Origin: Paulinella micropora | Taxonomy: Eukaryota; Cercozoa; Imbricatea; Euglyphida | Direction of reading: 5' to 3' | DNA: 29,026 nucleotides | Assembly: GCA_009731375.1 (NCBI GenBank) | Contig: BJOX01000022.1 | Span: forward strand, 1,332,498-1,361,523 | In this document: in pieces, positions 9,342-18,474 of the stretch | How the letters are laid out: every line of letters begins with the position of its first letter | How positions within the stretch are numbered: position 1 is the stretch's first letter | The notes under the pieces: model-generated | Database searches by the model: none | What the model was told of the DNA's origin: nothing | Seen by the model: only the letters and a program-made list of their open reading frames with translations | Program-made: the position numbers and the translations under genes

Positions 9342-10585
9342 TTATTGGTCTTCCATGAAGTTAGCGATAACATTAACATTTGAACCATTATTAGCAGTAG
9401 CAACGGATTTTTGTGTAAAAGTCAATACATCACTAGGAGACAGATATATATCATAATTTCTAAGATGTATTTGTTGAGTTGATTGAGAATTTACGTAAAG
9501 TTTAAAAATTGTTGTTCCGTTTGCGATAGCACTCGCCTTTGTATCAGTATCTACAATTGAATACTTAGTATCAACATCTGCAAAACCCGCTCCAGTTAGT
9601 GTTCCATTCAATACCATTCTTACTACACACGCCTTACTATCTTCATTCGTAATACTTATCAAAGTGGGATAAACATTTGAATAATTTGTTAAATTAGCAC
9701 CGCCCGCATCAAATGTTGCTTTATTCCTGATACTAATAATAGGGCTTTCAGTTGTGTTTGCTGCTTTACTTCCTTCCACTTCGTTTGTTATACTTGTGTT
9801 TATTGTATTACTTCCTTCAATAAATAATCCAACACTCGCTGTTTTAAGAGTTTGAATTCCGATAGCAGCATCATTCCTCATTAGTGCGGTAAATGGTAAA
9901 GTAGTGTTTCTTAGACTTACACCTGTGTTGGCATTCGCATACTTAATAGTATGGACTAATTGAAATTCGCCTGTCGGAGGATTTTCAATAGAAAACCTTA
10001 TAGCACCAAAGCCTAAATATTGAAATTGAATCTGGAATACATTTCCTTTACTCCAATCAATAACAGGCATATCTTTTGTTCCATTGCACGGGTCATCCCA
10101 GTTTGCTTGTTGAATATAAGTTGTTGCCCCTCCTTTGGCATGTAGAATACTCATCCAGACATTAGTTTTATAAAAATAAAAACCATTTGAAAAATCACTT
10201 TCACCAATTCCTACACACGAATAATAGGATTTGTGTCATCAGTTGTCCACATAGCAGTGAAGCGACCAACAACTCCCATACCAGTCCGATATTTTATTCT
10301 TCTTTTACTTGTTAGGATAGCATTCGCCGTGTTATCGGCTTGAGTTTTTAATTCTGCCATATTATTCAAAAATGACACAGAAGATTTTGTTTCTGTTTTA
10401 GTCCATACCCTTGTATTAATAGTGTATGGAAAGATTTCCTTAACAACTGGAGTTAATTGTCCAACTAGTGTTTCTCCAAAAGCAGTTTTCATATTATCAG
10501 TTTTAATACCACCATCATATCCTACTTTGACATTTATAAAATCTCCGTCTGGATTTTGTGCGATTAAATTTCTCTGGTGAGACAT
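9342..10585 (-). pseudogene. Viral structural-type protein, split by one frameshift
   Basis: Two minus-strand frames form one gene. The upstream part (10585-10211) begins MSHQRNLIAQNPDGDFINV and has a segment NTRVWTKTETKSSVSFLNN. The downstream part (10154-9342) is rich in Thr/Asn/Ile and beta-type, with a phage/virus structural look. Between them an uninterrupted coding frame (FSNGFYFYKTN) connects, so a single missing base near 10205 accounts for the break. Total length would be about 410 residues. I believe this family recurs beside capsid genes in PLVs and large DNA viruses, probably as a virion component, but its exact function is unknown to me. It has its own AT-rich upstream region with a TATATATAA stretch. 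Confidence 0.65.
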
Positions 10586-10690
10586 ATTGTGTATAACACA
10601 AACGAGTTTGTTTATATAACGAGTTTATATATAAAACAAAAAAAATTATTTAAATCATTGATATTTTATTCAGAAATCTGTTCATATCCA

Positions 10691-12238
10691 TTATGAAATA
10701 GTAATAACATTTGCCTTCACTTGAACCTCTCGTTGAGTGATAGCAAGAGTGTAATCATTGAGACCAACATTTGCAGTAGTAGCCATCATCTCCCAGCGTC
10801 TCTCTTGAGAAAGGTCAAGCCCACTAATTTCATTCTGGTCTTTACTCAAAAGCGGGCGAGTGTTGTCGAATGTATCCACCCAGAACCAGTTGTATTGACA
10901 GACATTGCTATTTACCAAAGCACTGCCTTCAATCTTATTTTTTAGATACATGTAATCTTCAAGGGTTGTATTTGCAGTGCTAATATTAAATTCTTGAAGT
11001 CTAGACCCGTCAAGGGTAGTATAGAAGGAAGTAATCTTTGAACCATTCCTATTATCGTTATCATACGCGGTATTCTTTGTTTCTTCATTATTAACTGCTG
11101 AATGGTAAATTTTCTTCATTCTCTGTCCGTGTCCTCTATCGAACCTCATAATAATGTTTTGACTTGTAGATGCCTGAATTGTGTTTTTGTATGAGTATGG
11201 GTAGTCAATCGTAAAAGACATACCTTCGGCACTGCTCACTTTTTGTTGAATAGACTGGATAACATCAGGGTTTGTTTCAACCGCTAGAAACAAGTTTAAG
11301 TTTGCTACCTGCGAATTAGTGGTGCAAGGAAAAGAACCTTGATTTGCTGTGTTAATAGTGGTAGCAAGACCTGTATTAGCATCAACACCACCAACGTGAT
11401 AAACAGTTCTGTTACTAGCCGCCCAAACAATTCTCATGGTCAGAATTTCAGGAAACATAATAGTCTTATCAAGTGCGAAAATAGTATTGTAAATCATAGA
11501 CAATGGAATCTTCACATAAATAATGGGGTCTGTGTTAGCACCACCAATACCTCCCTCAAGATACTTCGCCTCAGTGTATGAAACATTCACAGCAGACAAA
11601 GCACCCGCTCCAGTTGCCAGCAAAGTATCATCATGTCTTCGTGCATTAAGTGATGGAGGAGCGATAGCCCCAGCAATAGCATTACCAAAACGGTTTAATG
11701 TTGCCTGAAGGTGACCATCGGTATTAATACTACCCGCTACAGTCGCCACACTTGCCTGTTGTCCAGCATACACGTTAGCAGTAAAGGCTGTTGTTGCTCG
11801 CCCATCAGCATTACACTTTTGAAGCATACACCCAACAGCAAGACCTGCTCCATGGTTCTCAAGTGTCAAAAAGTCCTTCAATGAAGTCTCAGGCTTCCAA
11901 ATCATTTTCGTAATAGTTCCGACATTATTCAAATCACACAAATAAACACCACTACGGGTTTGAAGTTGAATCTGTCTAATCATACGCAAACAATCCATAA
12001 AAATACGATTGTGTCTATCTGCAACTCCTGAAGCACCTGGGGCGTAAGTGAAACTCAGCACCGACTTTGCCAAGTTAAATGGGCGATTGATAAGGTCAAA
12101 TGTGCTTTCCTGACCGCCCGCTGAAGTGACAACAACATTTCCTGCTCCTTCGCGAGGAGTAAGTTTGTTAAGGCCATACGAACCGCTGATATAATCAGTC
12201 TTACTGAAGTCTAATTTTCCGCCGTGTTGAGTTGGCAT
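10691..12238 (-). CDS. PLV major capsid protein (double jelly-roll)
   Basis: 515 residues, the length expected of PLV hexon-type capsid proteins, and intact. Recognisable features are an N-terminal DFSKTDYISGSYGLNKLTPR, a central YVKIPLSMIYNTIFALDKTI followed by FPEILTMRIVW (the stretch between the two jelly rolls in PLV capsids), and TTLDGSRLQEFNIS near the C terminus, a hallmark of the second beta-barrel. It would form the pseudo-hexameric capsomers of an icosahedral virion. The start ATG is preceded by a poly-A run and a TATAAATATATTC element about 45 bases upstream. Neighbours (penton-like protein, protease, ATPase) complete the morphogenesis set. Confidence 0.85.
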   Translation of the reverse strand: MPTQHGGKLDFSKTDYISGSYGLNKLTPREGAGNVVVTSAGGQESTFDLINRPFNLAKSVLSFTYAPGASGVADRHNRIFMDCLRMIRQIQLQTRSGVYLCDLNNVGTITKMIWKPETSLKDFLTLENHGAGLAVGCMLQKCNADGRATTAFTANVYAGQQASVATVAGSINTDGHLQATLNRFGNAIAGAIAPPSLNARRHDDTLLATGAGALSAVNVSYTEAKYLEGGIGGANTDPIIYVKIPLSMIYNTIFALDKTIMFPEILTMRIVWAASNRTVYHVGGVDANTGLATTINTANQGSFPCTTNSQVANLNLFLAVETNPDVIQSIQQKVSSAEGMSFTIDYPYSYKNTIQASTSQNIIMRFDRGHGQRMKKIYHSAVNNEETKNTAYDNDNRNGSKITSFYTTLDGSRLQEFNISTANTTLEDYMYLKNKIEGSALVNSNVCQYNWFWVDTFDNTRPLLSKDQNEISGLDLSQERRWEMMATTANVGLNDYTLAITQREVQVKANVITIS

Positions 12239-12327
12239 TTTTTTTTTAGGCAGTTGTGAAAATTAACTAATTCGCCAGAATATATTTATAGAAAAAAATA
12301 AATAATTCTAAAATTAAATTAATTACC
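12239..12327. promoter_or_regulatory. AT-rich capsid gene promoter region
   Basis: This 89-bp AT-rich gap lies between the minor and major capsid genes. On the minus strand it contains TATAAATATATTC upstream of the capsid ATG. It is the most likely promoter for the major capsid gene; the assignment is by position and composition only. Confidence 0.4.
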
Positions 12328-13109
12328 TTACCTCACCTTTAACAAATTGAAAAATGATGTAAATAAATTAAAATAATTTGTCTCTCTGTAAATTAATAAT
12401 GTCATAACAATATCTAACCCATTAAGATTAATTGCTTGGTCGTTTTCGTCTGTAAGATAAAACCTATATACATTATTTGAACTGGTTGATAATTTCTTAC
12501 CATACTCTGACCCACTTCCGTCGTATATAACGGCTCCAAATGGAATTTCGTTGGCACCTTCCCCCACTAAGTCCGATTGAAGATACAGAGTTTTTTCGCC
12601 AGTTAAAATAATCACATTTGGCGATTTAATAAAATCATTAGTAAAGAAATATGTTGAATTTCTATCAAAACCCATTACCTCGTGAATACGGGTATCAGCA
12701 TCAAATATAAACCGAGGTGGAATTCCTTTATTCTCAGACACACTGAATGTTAATTTACCATCCTCTGGGTCTTTGTTGGTATTATTACTGGATACAACAT
12801 AAATATAATTATTTGTGCTGTCTGCGGTTAGCACCTCCGACAACTTATTTTTTAGATTGTTCATTGTGTAGTTTCCCTCAGGTATCGTAATTAAAGCCTC
12901 ATACCCGTCTTCGAATAATGTAAAAGTATTATATGGTGAAGCCACCGAACAATACGACTTCGGCACATAGATATGAAGAATTGTACAATGTGTGGGATTG
13001 TCTAACCCCTTCATATTGACTTCGTGTGTGAAGTCGCTATCTGTGCCAGTTATTCTGTTTTTGCTATTATGTAATAGATACCACTCGCACGGCCTCCCTT
13101 ATACTCCAT
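12328..13109 (-). pseudogene. PLV minor capsid (penton-like, single jelly-roll) protein, N-terminal frameshift
   Basis: The main frame from 13014 encodes 228 residues with ITIPEGNYTMNNLKNKLSEV, MGFDRNSTYFF and TLYLQSDLVG, the pattern of PLV/Polinton minor capsid proteins that occupy the fivefold vertices. The same frame continues upstream without ATG through WYLLHNSKNRITGTDSDF, a conserved N-terminal block of this family. A good ATG at 13109 (MEYKGGRA) is in a different frame, so one indel around 13085-13095 interrupts the true N terminus. It lies directly after the major capsid gene. Hairpin module 3 lies immediately upstream. Confidence 0.75.
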
Positions 13110-13130
13110 TGATATATTATAGATAGTTTA

Positions 13131-13262
13131 GAATTGCGCTTCGTGCTTTCGCACTCTCACTTATTCTAAACCATCGTTTTTTTATTTGGGAAAAAATTAA
13201 TCGGTTTTCGATGGTTATCAACAAACGAGAATGAGTGAAACGAATGAGAGTGTAGTTGATAA
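13131..13262. repeat. Intergenic hairpin module 3 (covarying stem)
   Basis: Box A (13131-13166) is followed by an 8-bp stem AACCATCG (13169-13176) / CGATGGTT (13209-13216). Here both arms carry the change A-T to C-G relative to the other copies. A second stem TTATCAAC (13215-13222) / GTTGATAA (13255-13262) encloses two GAATGAG direct repeats. It separates the protease stop from the minor capsid start. Confidence 0.8.
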
Positions 13263-14202
13263 TTATCTTTTAAATAAATGTATCAAATTACCATACACAT
13301 TCTGTGCTTTTAATTTCTCCGGAAGAAGAAGTTTAAGGTCTGTATAACCGCTAGCAAACTTAAACCTGTTGCCTTTCGCTCGCTCCATTAAAAATCTCAT
13401 ACTATGCCAACCGCATGTGTCTGAGGTGTTTGATTGCTGCTTTACTTGATTGACCTTCATTAACAAATAACTATCGGGATGGCTTTTGTCTATTAGTTGT
13501 TTCATTTGTTGCTGAAAATCTTCTGTTGGCTCGTAAAGTGCTAATGGGTCATAGACTTCAACACTCCTGTCTTTATCTAGACTTATCCATACGGCGATCC
13601 AATGAGACCCCGCTTGTTTGTGATTGTCCAAATTCATAATAAATCCATATCGCTTTCTGCTTCCTGGCTTCAACTTGTAAATTTCATCACTGGCAATTGC
13701 TCCGAGATACCATCCATATTTTTTCACTATGTCGTCTATTTCATTAGTCATTAGTCCNNNNNNNNNNGTGATTGTCCAAATTCATAATAAATCCATATCG
13801 CTTTCTGCTTCCTGGCTTCAACTTGTAAATTTCATCACTGGCTATCGCTCCGAGATACCATCCATATTTTTTCATTATGTCGTCTATTTCATTAGTCATT
13901 AGTCCCCGCCCCTCACCCTGTTGCTCTTCTGGCTGTTGCTCGTTATCTCCAACTGGTTGGAGATTTGGTGGTTGCTGTGGATCTGGCTGTTGCTCGTTAT
14001 CTCCAACTGGTTGGAGATTTGGTGGTTGCTGTGGCTCCGCAGAACTTGTGCTCGGGGGTAGCGGTGTCTCCGCGACGCTCGGGGGTATGGTAGTTGGTGG
14101 CATTCCCTCGTCAATATTCAAATCATTTGAAACTTGTTTATGTACATTTGGGTCTATAGTCATTTTGCTAGTTAGAGTTTTTACAAAGTCCTTTTTATTC
14201 AT
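13263..14202 (-). CDS. Adenain-like cysteine protease (interrupted by an assembly gap)
   Basis: This is the maturation protease of Polinton/PLV/adenovirus type, which cleaves capsid precursor proteins. The catalytic half is 13263-13751: His in GSHWIAVWI, the acidic residue in VEVYDPLA, Gln-rich VNQVKQQSN, and the nucleophile in SDTCGWHSMRFL. The N-terminal portion (14202-13768) is a Pro/Gln-rich leader with an 18-residue repeat (NLQPVGDNEQQP core) encoded by a 54-bp period at 13928-14035. The two parts are one gene: 13620-13757 and 13768-13905 are duplicate copies flanking 10 N. The ATG overlaps the stop of the upstream coiled-coil gene (ATGA), indicating co-transcription. Confidence 0.85.
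13620..13905. other. Assembly gap (10 N at 13758-13767) with false 138-bp duplication
   Basis: 13620-13757 and 13768-13905 are the same sequence (offset 148) with very few differences (caattgc/ctatcgc, cactatg/cattatg). As at 2061, a fixed 10-N gap sits between overlapping ends, so the protease is split only in the assembly. Confidence 0.9.
13928..14035. repeat. 54-bp tandem repeat (two units) in protease leader
   Basis: tctggctgttgctcgttatc begins at 13928 and again at 13982; the two units are nearly identical and encode an 18-residue Gln/Pro repeat. In-frame unit number could vary between copies. Confidence 0.85.
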
Positions 14203-15482
14203 TGTGTGCCTCCAATCATTGCGGGATAGATATTTTTAATTATTTTTATTGAAAATACCTTATCAATTAATTCTTCTAATGTCTTCGCTCCATTCCCTTT
14301 TTGTTCATTAATACCCATAAACTCTTCATATCTAGCATAATCCGCTACTTTTCTTTTTGCGTTTTCCTTTTCATTTCCAACATCAATATTACACCTTTTA
14401 ATCATGTTAATTATCCACTTTGAAGTGTCTTTGTGATTTAATTTTTTATGTCCATCACTATCTAGTCTCTTTTTTAAAGCCTGTGCTAACTCTTTTATAG
14501 TAATGTTTGGGTGATAAGTTTTTGAAAATGCAGAGATTAAAAATTGATTAATTTGTAAATTTTCAAAATGCTTACCCTTTTCTTCTGCTCTCTTTTCTTC
14601 CTTTTCAAGTTTTTCTTTATATTCTTTTGCTAACTTTTTCTGTTCCTCTAAAGATGACGCTGTGGCTATAGCCGTCTGAATATCTTGACTGGCTTTTTGT
14701 AAGTCTTTACGACTCATCTTTTTTACGAAGTTATCTGTATATCCTGCTGATTTCAGTGTTTCAATATCTTTCTGCTTTTGCTTTTTTTCTTCCTCATATT
14801 GCTCTTTCGTTTTCAATGGTGCTTCATCTCCTAAATTAGGTAATGGCGGTGCTTGTGGTGGTGCTCCTAATGGCGGTGCTTGTGGTTGTCCCTGCTGCGG
14901 TGGCATAATATATTGATATTGTGGTGGCGGTGGTAATGCTTGTATCCTATTTTTTCTGTCTTCTTCATATTTTACATCTTCTATGAGTTTTTGCTCCCTT
15001 CTTAGTTCTCTGGCTTTTTGTTCTTGTCGTTCATTAATATCCGCTAGTTCTCTTTTATGTTCCCTATCCATTATATCTTGTCTTTCCTTAGCATCTGCTA
15101 TGTCTTTTCGTTCTAGCCTTTTCTTTTCTTCTATCACATCTTCCCTCTTCTTCTTTTCCTTTTCTTCCTCGTCATGTATTAACTCATATTTCTTTTGTAA
15201 GTTGCTTTGTATCTGGTTTCGGTTCTCGTGTTCAAGACGATTGAAATCAGATTTGATTATTTTTTCCCTTTGTTTGCGGCCCTGCCTTTGTGGCCTCGGT
15301 TTACCAATATATTTCAAAAACAACTTAACGATTTGAAGTGTGCTCATATCATTTGTTTTCTTACCAAAATTAAGATAATATTTTTTACCCTTCTGGATAA
15401 TGTAAGGCCTCCCGCTCTTATTCCTATTAACCCGAGGTGGACGGACTTTTGCCTTTTTCACATTCTTAGTCTTAGCGACCAT
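14199..15482 (-). CDS. PLV coiled-coil structural protein
   Basis: 427 residues. The basic N terminus ends in SGRPYIIQKGKKYYLNFG, a short motif that I associate with a PLV virion protein family. Residues ~75-180 and ~230-310 are highly charged Glu/Lys/Arg coiled coils, separated by a Pro/Gln-rich linker (ALPPPPQYQYIMPPQQ...). The C terminus is a helical globular region. It probably acts as a scaffold or internal virion protein, by analogy with its position beside the protease; no enzymatic motif is seen. The start ATG at 15482 is immediately preceded by TTTGATTATATACA. The ATGA overlap with the protease indicates an operon-like pair. Confidence 0.7.
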   Translation of the reverse strand: MVAKTKNVKKAKVRPPRVNRNKSGRPYIIQKGKKYYLNFGKKTNDMSTLQIVKLFLKYIGKPRPQRQGRKQREKIIKSDFNRLEHENRNQIQSNLQKKYELIHDEEEKEKKKREDVIEEKKRLERKDIADAKERQDIMDREHKRELADINERQEQKARELRREQKLIEDVKYEEDRKNRIQALPPPPQYQYIMPPQQGQPQAPPLGAPPQAPPLPNLGDEAPLKTKEQYEEEKKQKQKDIETLKSAGYTDNFVKKMSRKDLQKASQDIQTAIATASSLEEQKKLAKEYKEKLEKEEKRAEEKGKHFENLQINQFLISAFSKTYHPNITIKELAQALKKRLDSDGHKKLNHKDTSKWIINMIKRCNIDVGNEKENAKRKVADYARYEEFMGINEQKGNGAKTLEELIDKVFSIKIIKNIYPAMIGGTQ

Positions 15483-15534
15483 TGTATATAATCAAACAAA
15501 AAAATATTTTCAATTCGTTTATATGAAAAATCAT

Positions 15535-15843
15535 TTAGCGAAACTTTACAGCTCCTCCTCGTTGCTTACCATAACCAAGTTTTGCGGCGGTAGAACCAAT
15601 ACGAGACGCATATGGAACCCCGACATCGCCAAGGGCATTAGCGGTCTTTGAAATAATCTTGTTATCGCGAAGGAATTTATTCACTACAAATGCTGTCTTA
15701 CCGACCTTTGCCCACTTAATCTTTCCTCCCTTTTGCCCACTCTTCTTCTTAGTTTTCTTTTTTCCTCCCTTCTGTGGCATTGATGGATTGCATCCGATGT
15801 TATATCCTGATGGTTGTGAAATTATCATTGGTGATACTGGCAT
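15535..15843 (-). CDS. Small basic core-like protein
   Basis: 102 residues. Lys/Gly-rich in the centre (KGGKKKTKKKSGQKGGK), then KFLRDNKIISKTANAL and PYASRIGSTAAKLGYG, ending RGGAVKFR. The architecture resembles small virion DNA-condensing peptides of PLVs and adenovirus-like viruses (protease-processed core peptides). A Gly-Gly pair near each end could be a protease target, but that is inference. It is intact, with a clean ATG, and lies between the coiled-coil and ATPase genes. Confidence 0.65.
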   Translation of the reverse strand: MPVSPMIISQPSGYNIGCNPSMPQKGGKKKTKKKSGQKGGKIKWAKVGKTAFVVNKFLRDNKIISKTANALGDVGVPYASRIGSTAAKLGYGKQRGGAVKFR

Positions 15844-15914
15844 ATATCAGAAAGATTTTAAAAATCTTTTCAGCAAAAATAAAAAGATAATTCTAAAAAT
15901 ATTATTTGATATTT

Positions 15915-16020
15915 TATTCACCCGCTTTCGCGGTTTCATAAAACATCGTTTTTTACTTTTTCACGATGTTTATTAACAAACGAGAATGAGTGAAACGAAT
16001 GAGAGTTTAGTTGATAAATA
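15915..16020. repeat. Intergenic hairpin module 4
   Basis: Box B ACCCGCTTTCGCGG is followed by stem AAACATCGT (15941-15949) / ACGATGTTT (15963-15971) with a 13-base loop, then the ACGAGAATGAGTGAAACGAA box. That box is enclosed by TTTATTAAC and GTTGATAAA, which pair with one wobble. It lies immediately past the stop of the ATPase gene. Confidence 0.8.
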
Positions 16021-16023
16021 TCA

Positions 16024-16839
16024 TTATTTCATGCGATAGGCAAAGTTTTTTCTTAACTGATCATCAACACTTGAGACATAAAGAAAATGAAATCTCTCCT
16101 TTGTTGCTTCGTGATACTTTTGAAGAAAATAATCAAAATAAAAAGATAAGTCTAAGTGTTTATACACAAGTTCCATTTTATCCTGAGACTGGCCCGGAAA
16201 GATTAATAAATAATCTAACTGCTTAATGGCTTCTGGCCGTAGGTCGTTCAGATACTGACTTGACGTAATAACCTTACTTTTATAGTGTCTGTTCTTTTTT
16301 AACAAATCGCTTACGGACTTATCTCTTAATCCACTTCCTAAATCGTCCAAAACAAAAACAACCTCTGGCGAAATATACTTACTTGGTCTCTCTTTCTTCT
16401 CACCTCCTTCTTCTTTTTTCTTTTCATTTCCGGAATAAAGAAATTGTGGTTTCTCTATTTCCTCTTTGTCCTGTTTTATTTCTCCTTCGTGTTGCTCGTC
16501 CTGTCTGTTCAGTTTGTCAAGTTCATAGTCTATCACATTTACACCATCTGATTTAAGAAAGGTATATATTGCCATTGGGTTTCCCCTGTTCTTAAAGTGC
16601 TCCATTGCTTTATAAATGTAGTCCTTGTGTATTGTTGAAGCGATAATGACAATACGGGTTTTTCTGTCTGTAGTCCGTTTCAGTATTTCAAAGAGTGCTG
16701 TTGTTTTCCCGCTCTTCTTACGGGCGAGTAGAAATGTGTTGGCATACGGCTCGTTGAATAATTTATAACCCTTGGCTTTTTTGTTTCCATCCCCCTCTTC
16801 TTTTACAGGCTTCACCTTGACATTATTGATTTTTTGCAT
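16024..16839 (-). CDS. FtsK/HerA-type genome-packaging ATPase (A32-like)
   Basis: 271 residues from the ATG at 16839; the frame extends upstream only through non-ATG codons. Walker A is ARKKSGKTTAL (residues ~43-53), Walker B is VVFVLDDLG with adjacent acidic residues, and the downstream sensor-like KVITSSQYLNDL and LLIFPGQS are typical of viral A32-like packaging ATPases. It translocates DNA into preformed capsids. A charged Glu/Lys/Gln insertion lies between the Walker motifs. The start is about 10 bases after the stop of the preceding small gene, so they are likely co-transcribed. Confidence 0.88.
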   Translation of the reverse strand: MQKINNVKVKPVKEEGDGNKKAKGYKLFNEPYANTFLLARKKSGKTTALFEILKRTTDRKTRIVIIASTIHKDYIYKAMEHFKNRGNPMAIYTFLKSDGVNVIDYELDKLNRQDEQHEGEIKQDKEEIEKPQFLYSGNEKKKEEGGEKKERPSKYISPEVVFVLDDLGSGLRDKSVSDLLKKNRHYKSKVITSSQYLNDLRPEAIKQLDYLLIFPGQSQDKMELVYKHLDLSFYFDYFLQKYHEATKERFHFLYVSSVDDQLRKNFAYRMK

Positions 16840-16849
16840 CGTGTATATT

Positions 16850-17208
16850 CTAAGCAAGAAATTCCAAACACACTACAATTCTTCCCGCTAAATTTCCTGT
16901 ATCAATATTTCCGCTGTCAGTTTCAAGGACTTTAAATTATATTGTTCGTCTGTCCATCCAACGACACCTAAATTATAACTAAGGTTTGAAATGTTTGCTA
17001 TATTACTATCAGCGAATGTGCCGATAATTCCAATTCTGTCCATATAAAGAATTCTGCTTTTGGTTTCCGTCTGGTCGTTCGTATAATGAATAAACTTAAC
17101 ATTCATTTTGGTCGGTGTGAATGACATTTGAATATTTTTATTAAATGTTTTGCTTCCCACAAAATCATTGCTTAGAAAAACAATCTTTTGGTATTTGAAC
17201 TCCGACAT
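16850..17208 (-). pseudogene. Small conserved PLV protein, C-terminal frameshift
   Basis: The frame from the ATG at 17208 begins MSEFKYQKIVFLSNDFVGSK and runs 106 codons to 16888. Near 16935 the coding pattern moves to another frame that ends in AGRIVVCLEFLA at 16850, as expected of the family's ending, so one base seems to be missing in a T run. I recognise it only as a short beta-rich protein type found beside ATPase genes in PLVs and giant viruses; function unknown. It is divergent from the GC-rich ORF, with only 10 bp between the two ATGs. Confidence 0.6.
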
Positions 17209-17218
17209 ACTATAAAAT
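17209..17218. promoter_or_regulatory. 10-bp divergent start region, TATA-like
   Basis: Only actataaaat lies between the minus-strand ATG at 17208 and the plus-strand ATG at 17219. It reads as a TATA-like element on both strands. Normal spacing for a divergent pair is restored only if the GC-rich block is removed. Confidence 0.4.
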
Positions 17219-18448
17219 ATGTACAAGGTCGGGACCGGGGGCACCGCCAACGCGCGCCAGTACGACTACTTCTGCAAGCCGAGCCTCGTCGAGGTGGACG
17301 GGGCCGAGAGCCTGCGCCTGACGGTGGCCCGGTCCGCCCTGGACGTGGCCGCGAACGCGGATGCGCTGGAGCAGTTCTTGACCGAGGTGCTGGACATGCG
17401 CAAGAACGGCACCGGGCTGGGGGCGATCGCGGAGCGGCAGCGGCTGCTGGCGGAAGGGCAGCTGCGGACCCTGAACCTGACGACCAGCGTCGAGGGGTTG
17501 CTGGGCCAGGTCAGGAGCGCGGCGCTCCTCAACCTGGGCACGCGCCTGTCCAACCTGGCGACGGACGCCCAGGACATCCGGCAGAACTTCAACAGCCTGA
17601 CGCAGCAGCTGGAGGCCCGGTTCGGCGCCCTGGACGGCAGCCTGCAGGACGCGCAGCGGCTCGTGGACGGGCTGCAGGACGGCAGCGACCGCCTGGTGGC
17701 CGAGATCCGGGCCCTGGGCGGGGCCGTGACGCAGGCCCAGGGCGCGACCCGGGGCCTGATGACGCAGTTTGCGTCGGTGCTGGGCAAGTCCAGCGCCACG
17801 GCCGCCGAGGTGGCGGGCCTGGCCCAGCGCCTGTTGTACGGGCGCGAGCGTTACCGGGAGCACGTGGGCCACGTGCACGAGGAGCTGGCGCTGTCGCTGC
17901 CGCGCGGTTTGTACCCGTTCCTGCCCACGACCCCGTACGGGGCCGCGCCCGGCCAGGCGCGCGAGTACGGCGTGGCGCCCCGGGCGCTGGCGGGGGCGGA
18001 CGCCACCGCCCCCGTGCACGAGTCCCGGCTGTGGCAGGCGGTGCGCCACGCGGACGGCAGCCTGTGGCTGTACCAGCTGCGCCTGCTGGCCCTGTGCGAC
18101 CTGCGCTGGGTCTTGTACGGGCTGCGCGACACGGGCTTCGACGGCGACGCCATGACCAAGCACTGGGGCCCGTCGCTCTGCCGCCTCGGCGCCCTGGCCG
18201 ACGACCTGCGCTGCGCGGGCTGCCGCCTGCGGGCGACGGGGCGGCGCTGCCCGGCCCGCGCGCCCTGGCTGGCGCCGGAGCAGGCGGAGGCGGCGCTGCT
18301 GGCCAACGTGACGTGGCTGCGTGCCGGCGCCGCCCACGAGGCGCTGGGGAGCGCCGGCGAGTGCGCGGGGCCCGCCGAGGCCGTGCCCCGGCCGTCGGCC
18401 TTCGGCGCCGCCGCGGCCGACAGCGCGTGGTTCGGGGCCCGTACATAG
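17219..18448 (+). CDS. GC-rich foreign ORF (409 aa, coiled-coil rich, unknown)
   Basis: Nearly every third codon position is G or C, in sharp contrast to all viral neighbours. This supports coding in this frame rather than in the other long frames that GC-rich DNA leaves open. Residues ~40-200 are heptad-like amphipathic helices (TSVEGLLGQVRSAALLNLGT, then TQQLEARFGALDGSLQDAQR). Residues ~200-330 are aromatic and mixed, residues ~330-360 contain a Cys cluster (CRLGALADDLRCAGCRLR...RRC), and the tail is Ala-rich. There is no signal peptide, TM segment or known catalytic motif. The ATG borrows its AT from the viral flank, and the TAG lies entirely in viral DNA, so the block may be an internal coding fragment. 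Product not recognised. It is intact while neighbours are frameshifted. Confidence 0.6.
   Translation: MYKVGTGGTANARQYDYFCKPSLVEVDGAESLRLTVARSALDVAANADALEQFLTEVLDMRKNGTGLGAIAERQRLLAEGQLRTLNLTTSVEGLLGQVRSAALLNLGTRLSNLATDAQDIRQNFNSLTQQLEARFGALDGSLQDAQRLVDGLQDGSDRLVAEIRALGGAVTQAQGATRGLMTQFASVLGKSSATAAEVAGLAQRLLYGRERYREHVGHVHEELALSLPRGLYPFLPTTPYGAAPGQAREYGVAPRALAGADATAPVHESRLWQAVRHADGSLWLYQLRLLALCDLRWVLYGLRDTGFDGDAMTKHWGPSLCRLGALADDLRCAGCRLRATGRRCPARAPWLAPEQAEAALLANVTWLRAGAAHEALGSAGECAGPAEAVPRPSAFGAAAADSAWFGART
17221..18444. mobile_element. Inserted GC-rich block bounded by GTAC duplication
   Basis: AATATGTAC (ending 17224) and GTACATAGA (starting 18441) flank 1216 bp of GC-rich DNA. Removing the block and one GTAC leaves TATGTACATAG, an AT-rich sequence indistinguishable from viral intergenic DNA. 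This fits insertion with a 4-bp target-site duplication; no convincing terminal inverted repeats are visible, so it is not a recognised transposon. Chimeric assembly at a GTAC microhomology is the alternative. Confidence 0.5.
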
Positions 18449-18462
18449 ATTTTAAAACAATC

Positions 18463-18474
18463 TTTGATATATAA
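18463..18474 (+). promoter_or_regulatory. TTTGATATATAA promoter-like motif
   Basis: It lies 4 bases upstream of the ATG at 18479. The same TTTGATATATAA precedes the fibre ATG at 22823 on the minus strand (plus-strand span 22822-22834), and a close form (TTTGATTATATA) precedes the coiled-coil gene at 15482. Position and conservation suggest a viral core promoter with very short leaders. Confidence 0.5.

Noticed and set aside
13263-14202. Two tandem protease genes
   Set aside because: The shared 138 bp flanks a fixed 10-N gap and the two pieces cover complementary halves of one protein.
8275-16020. CRISPR-like array from the repeated palindromic boxes
   Set aside because: Only four copies kilobases apart, no spacers and no cas genes; they are gene-end modules.
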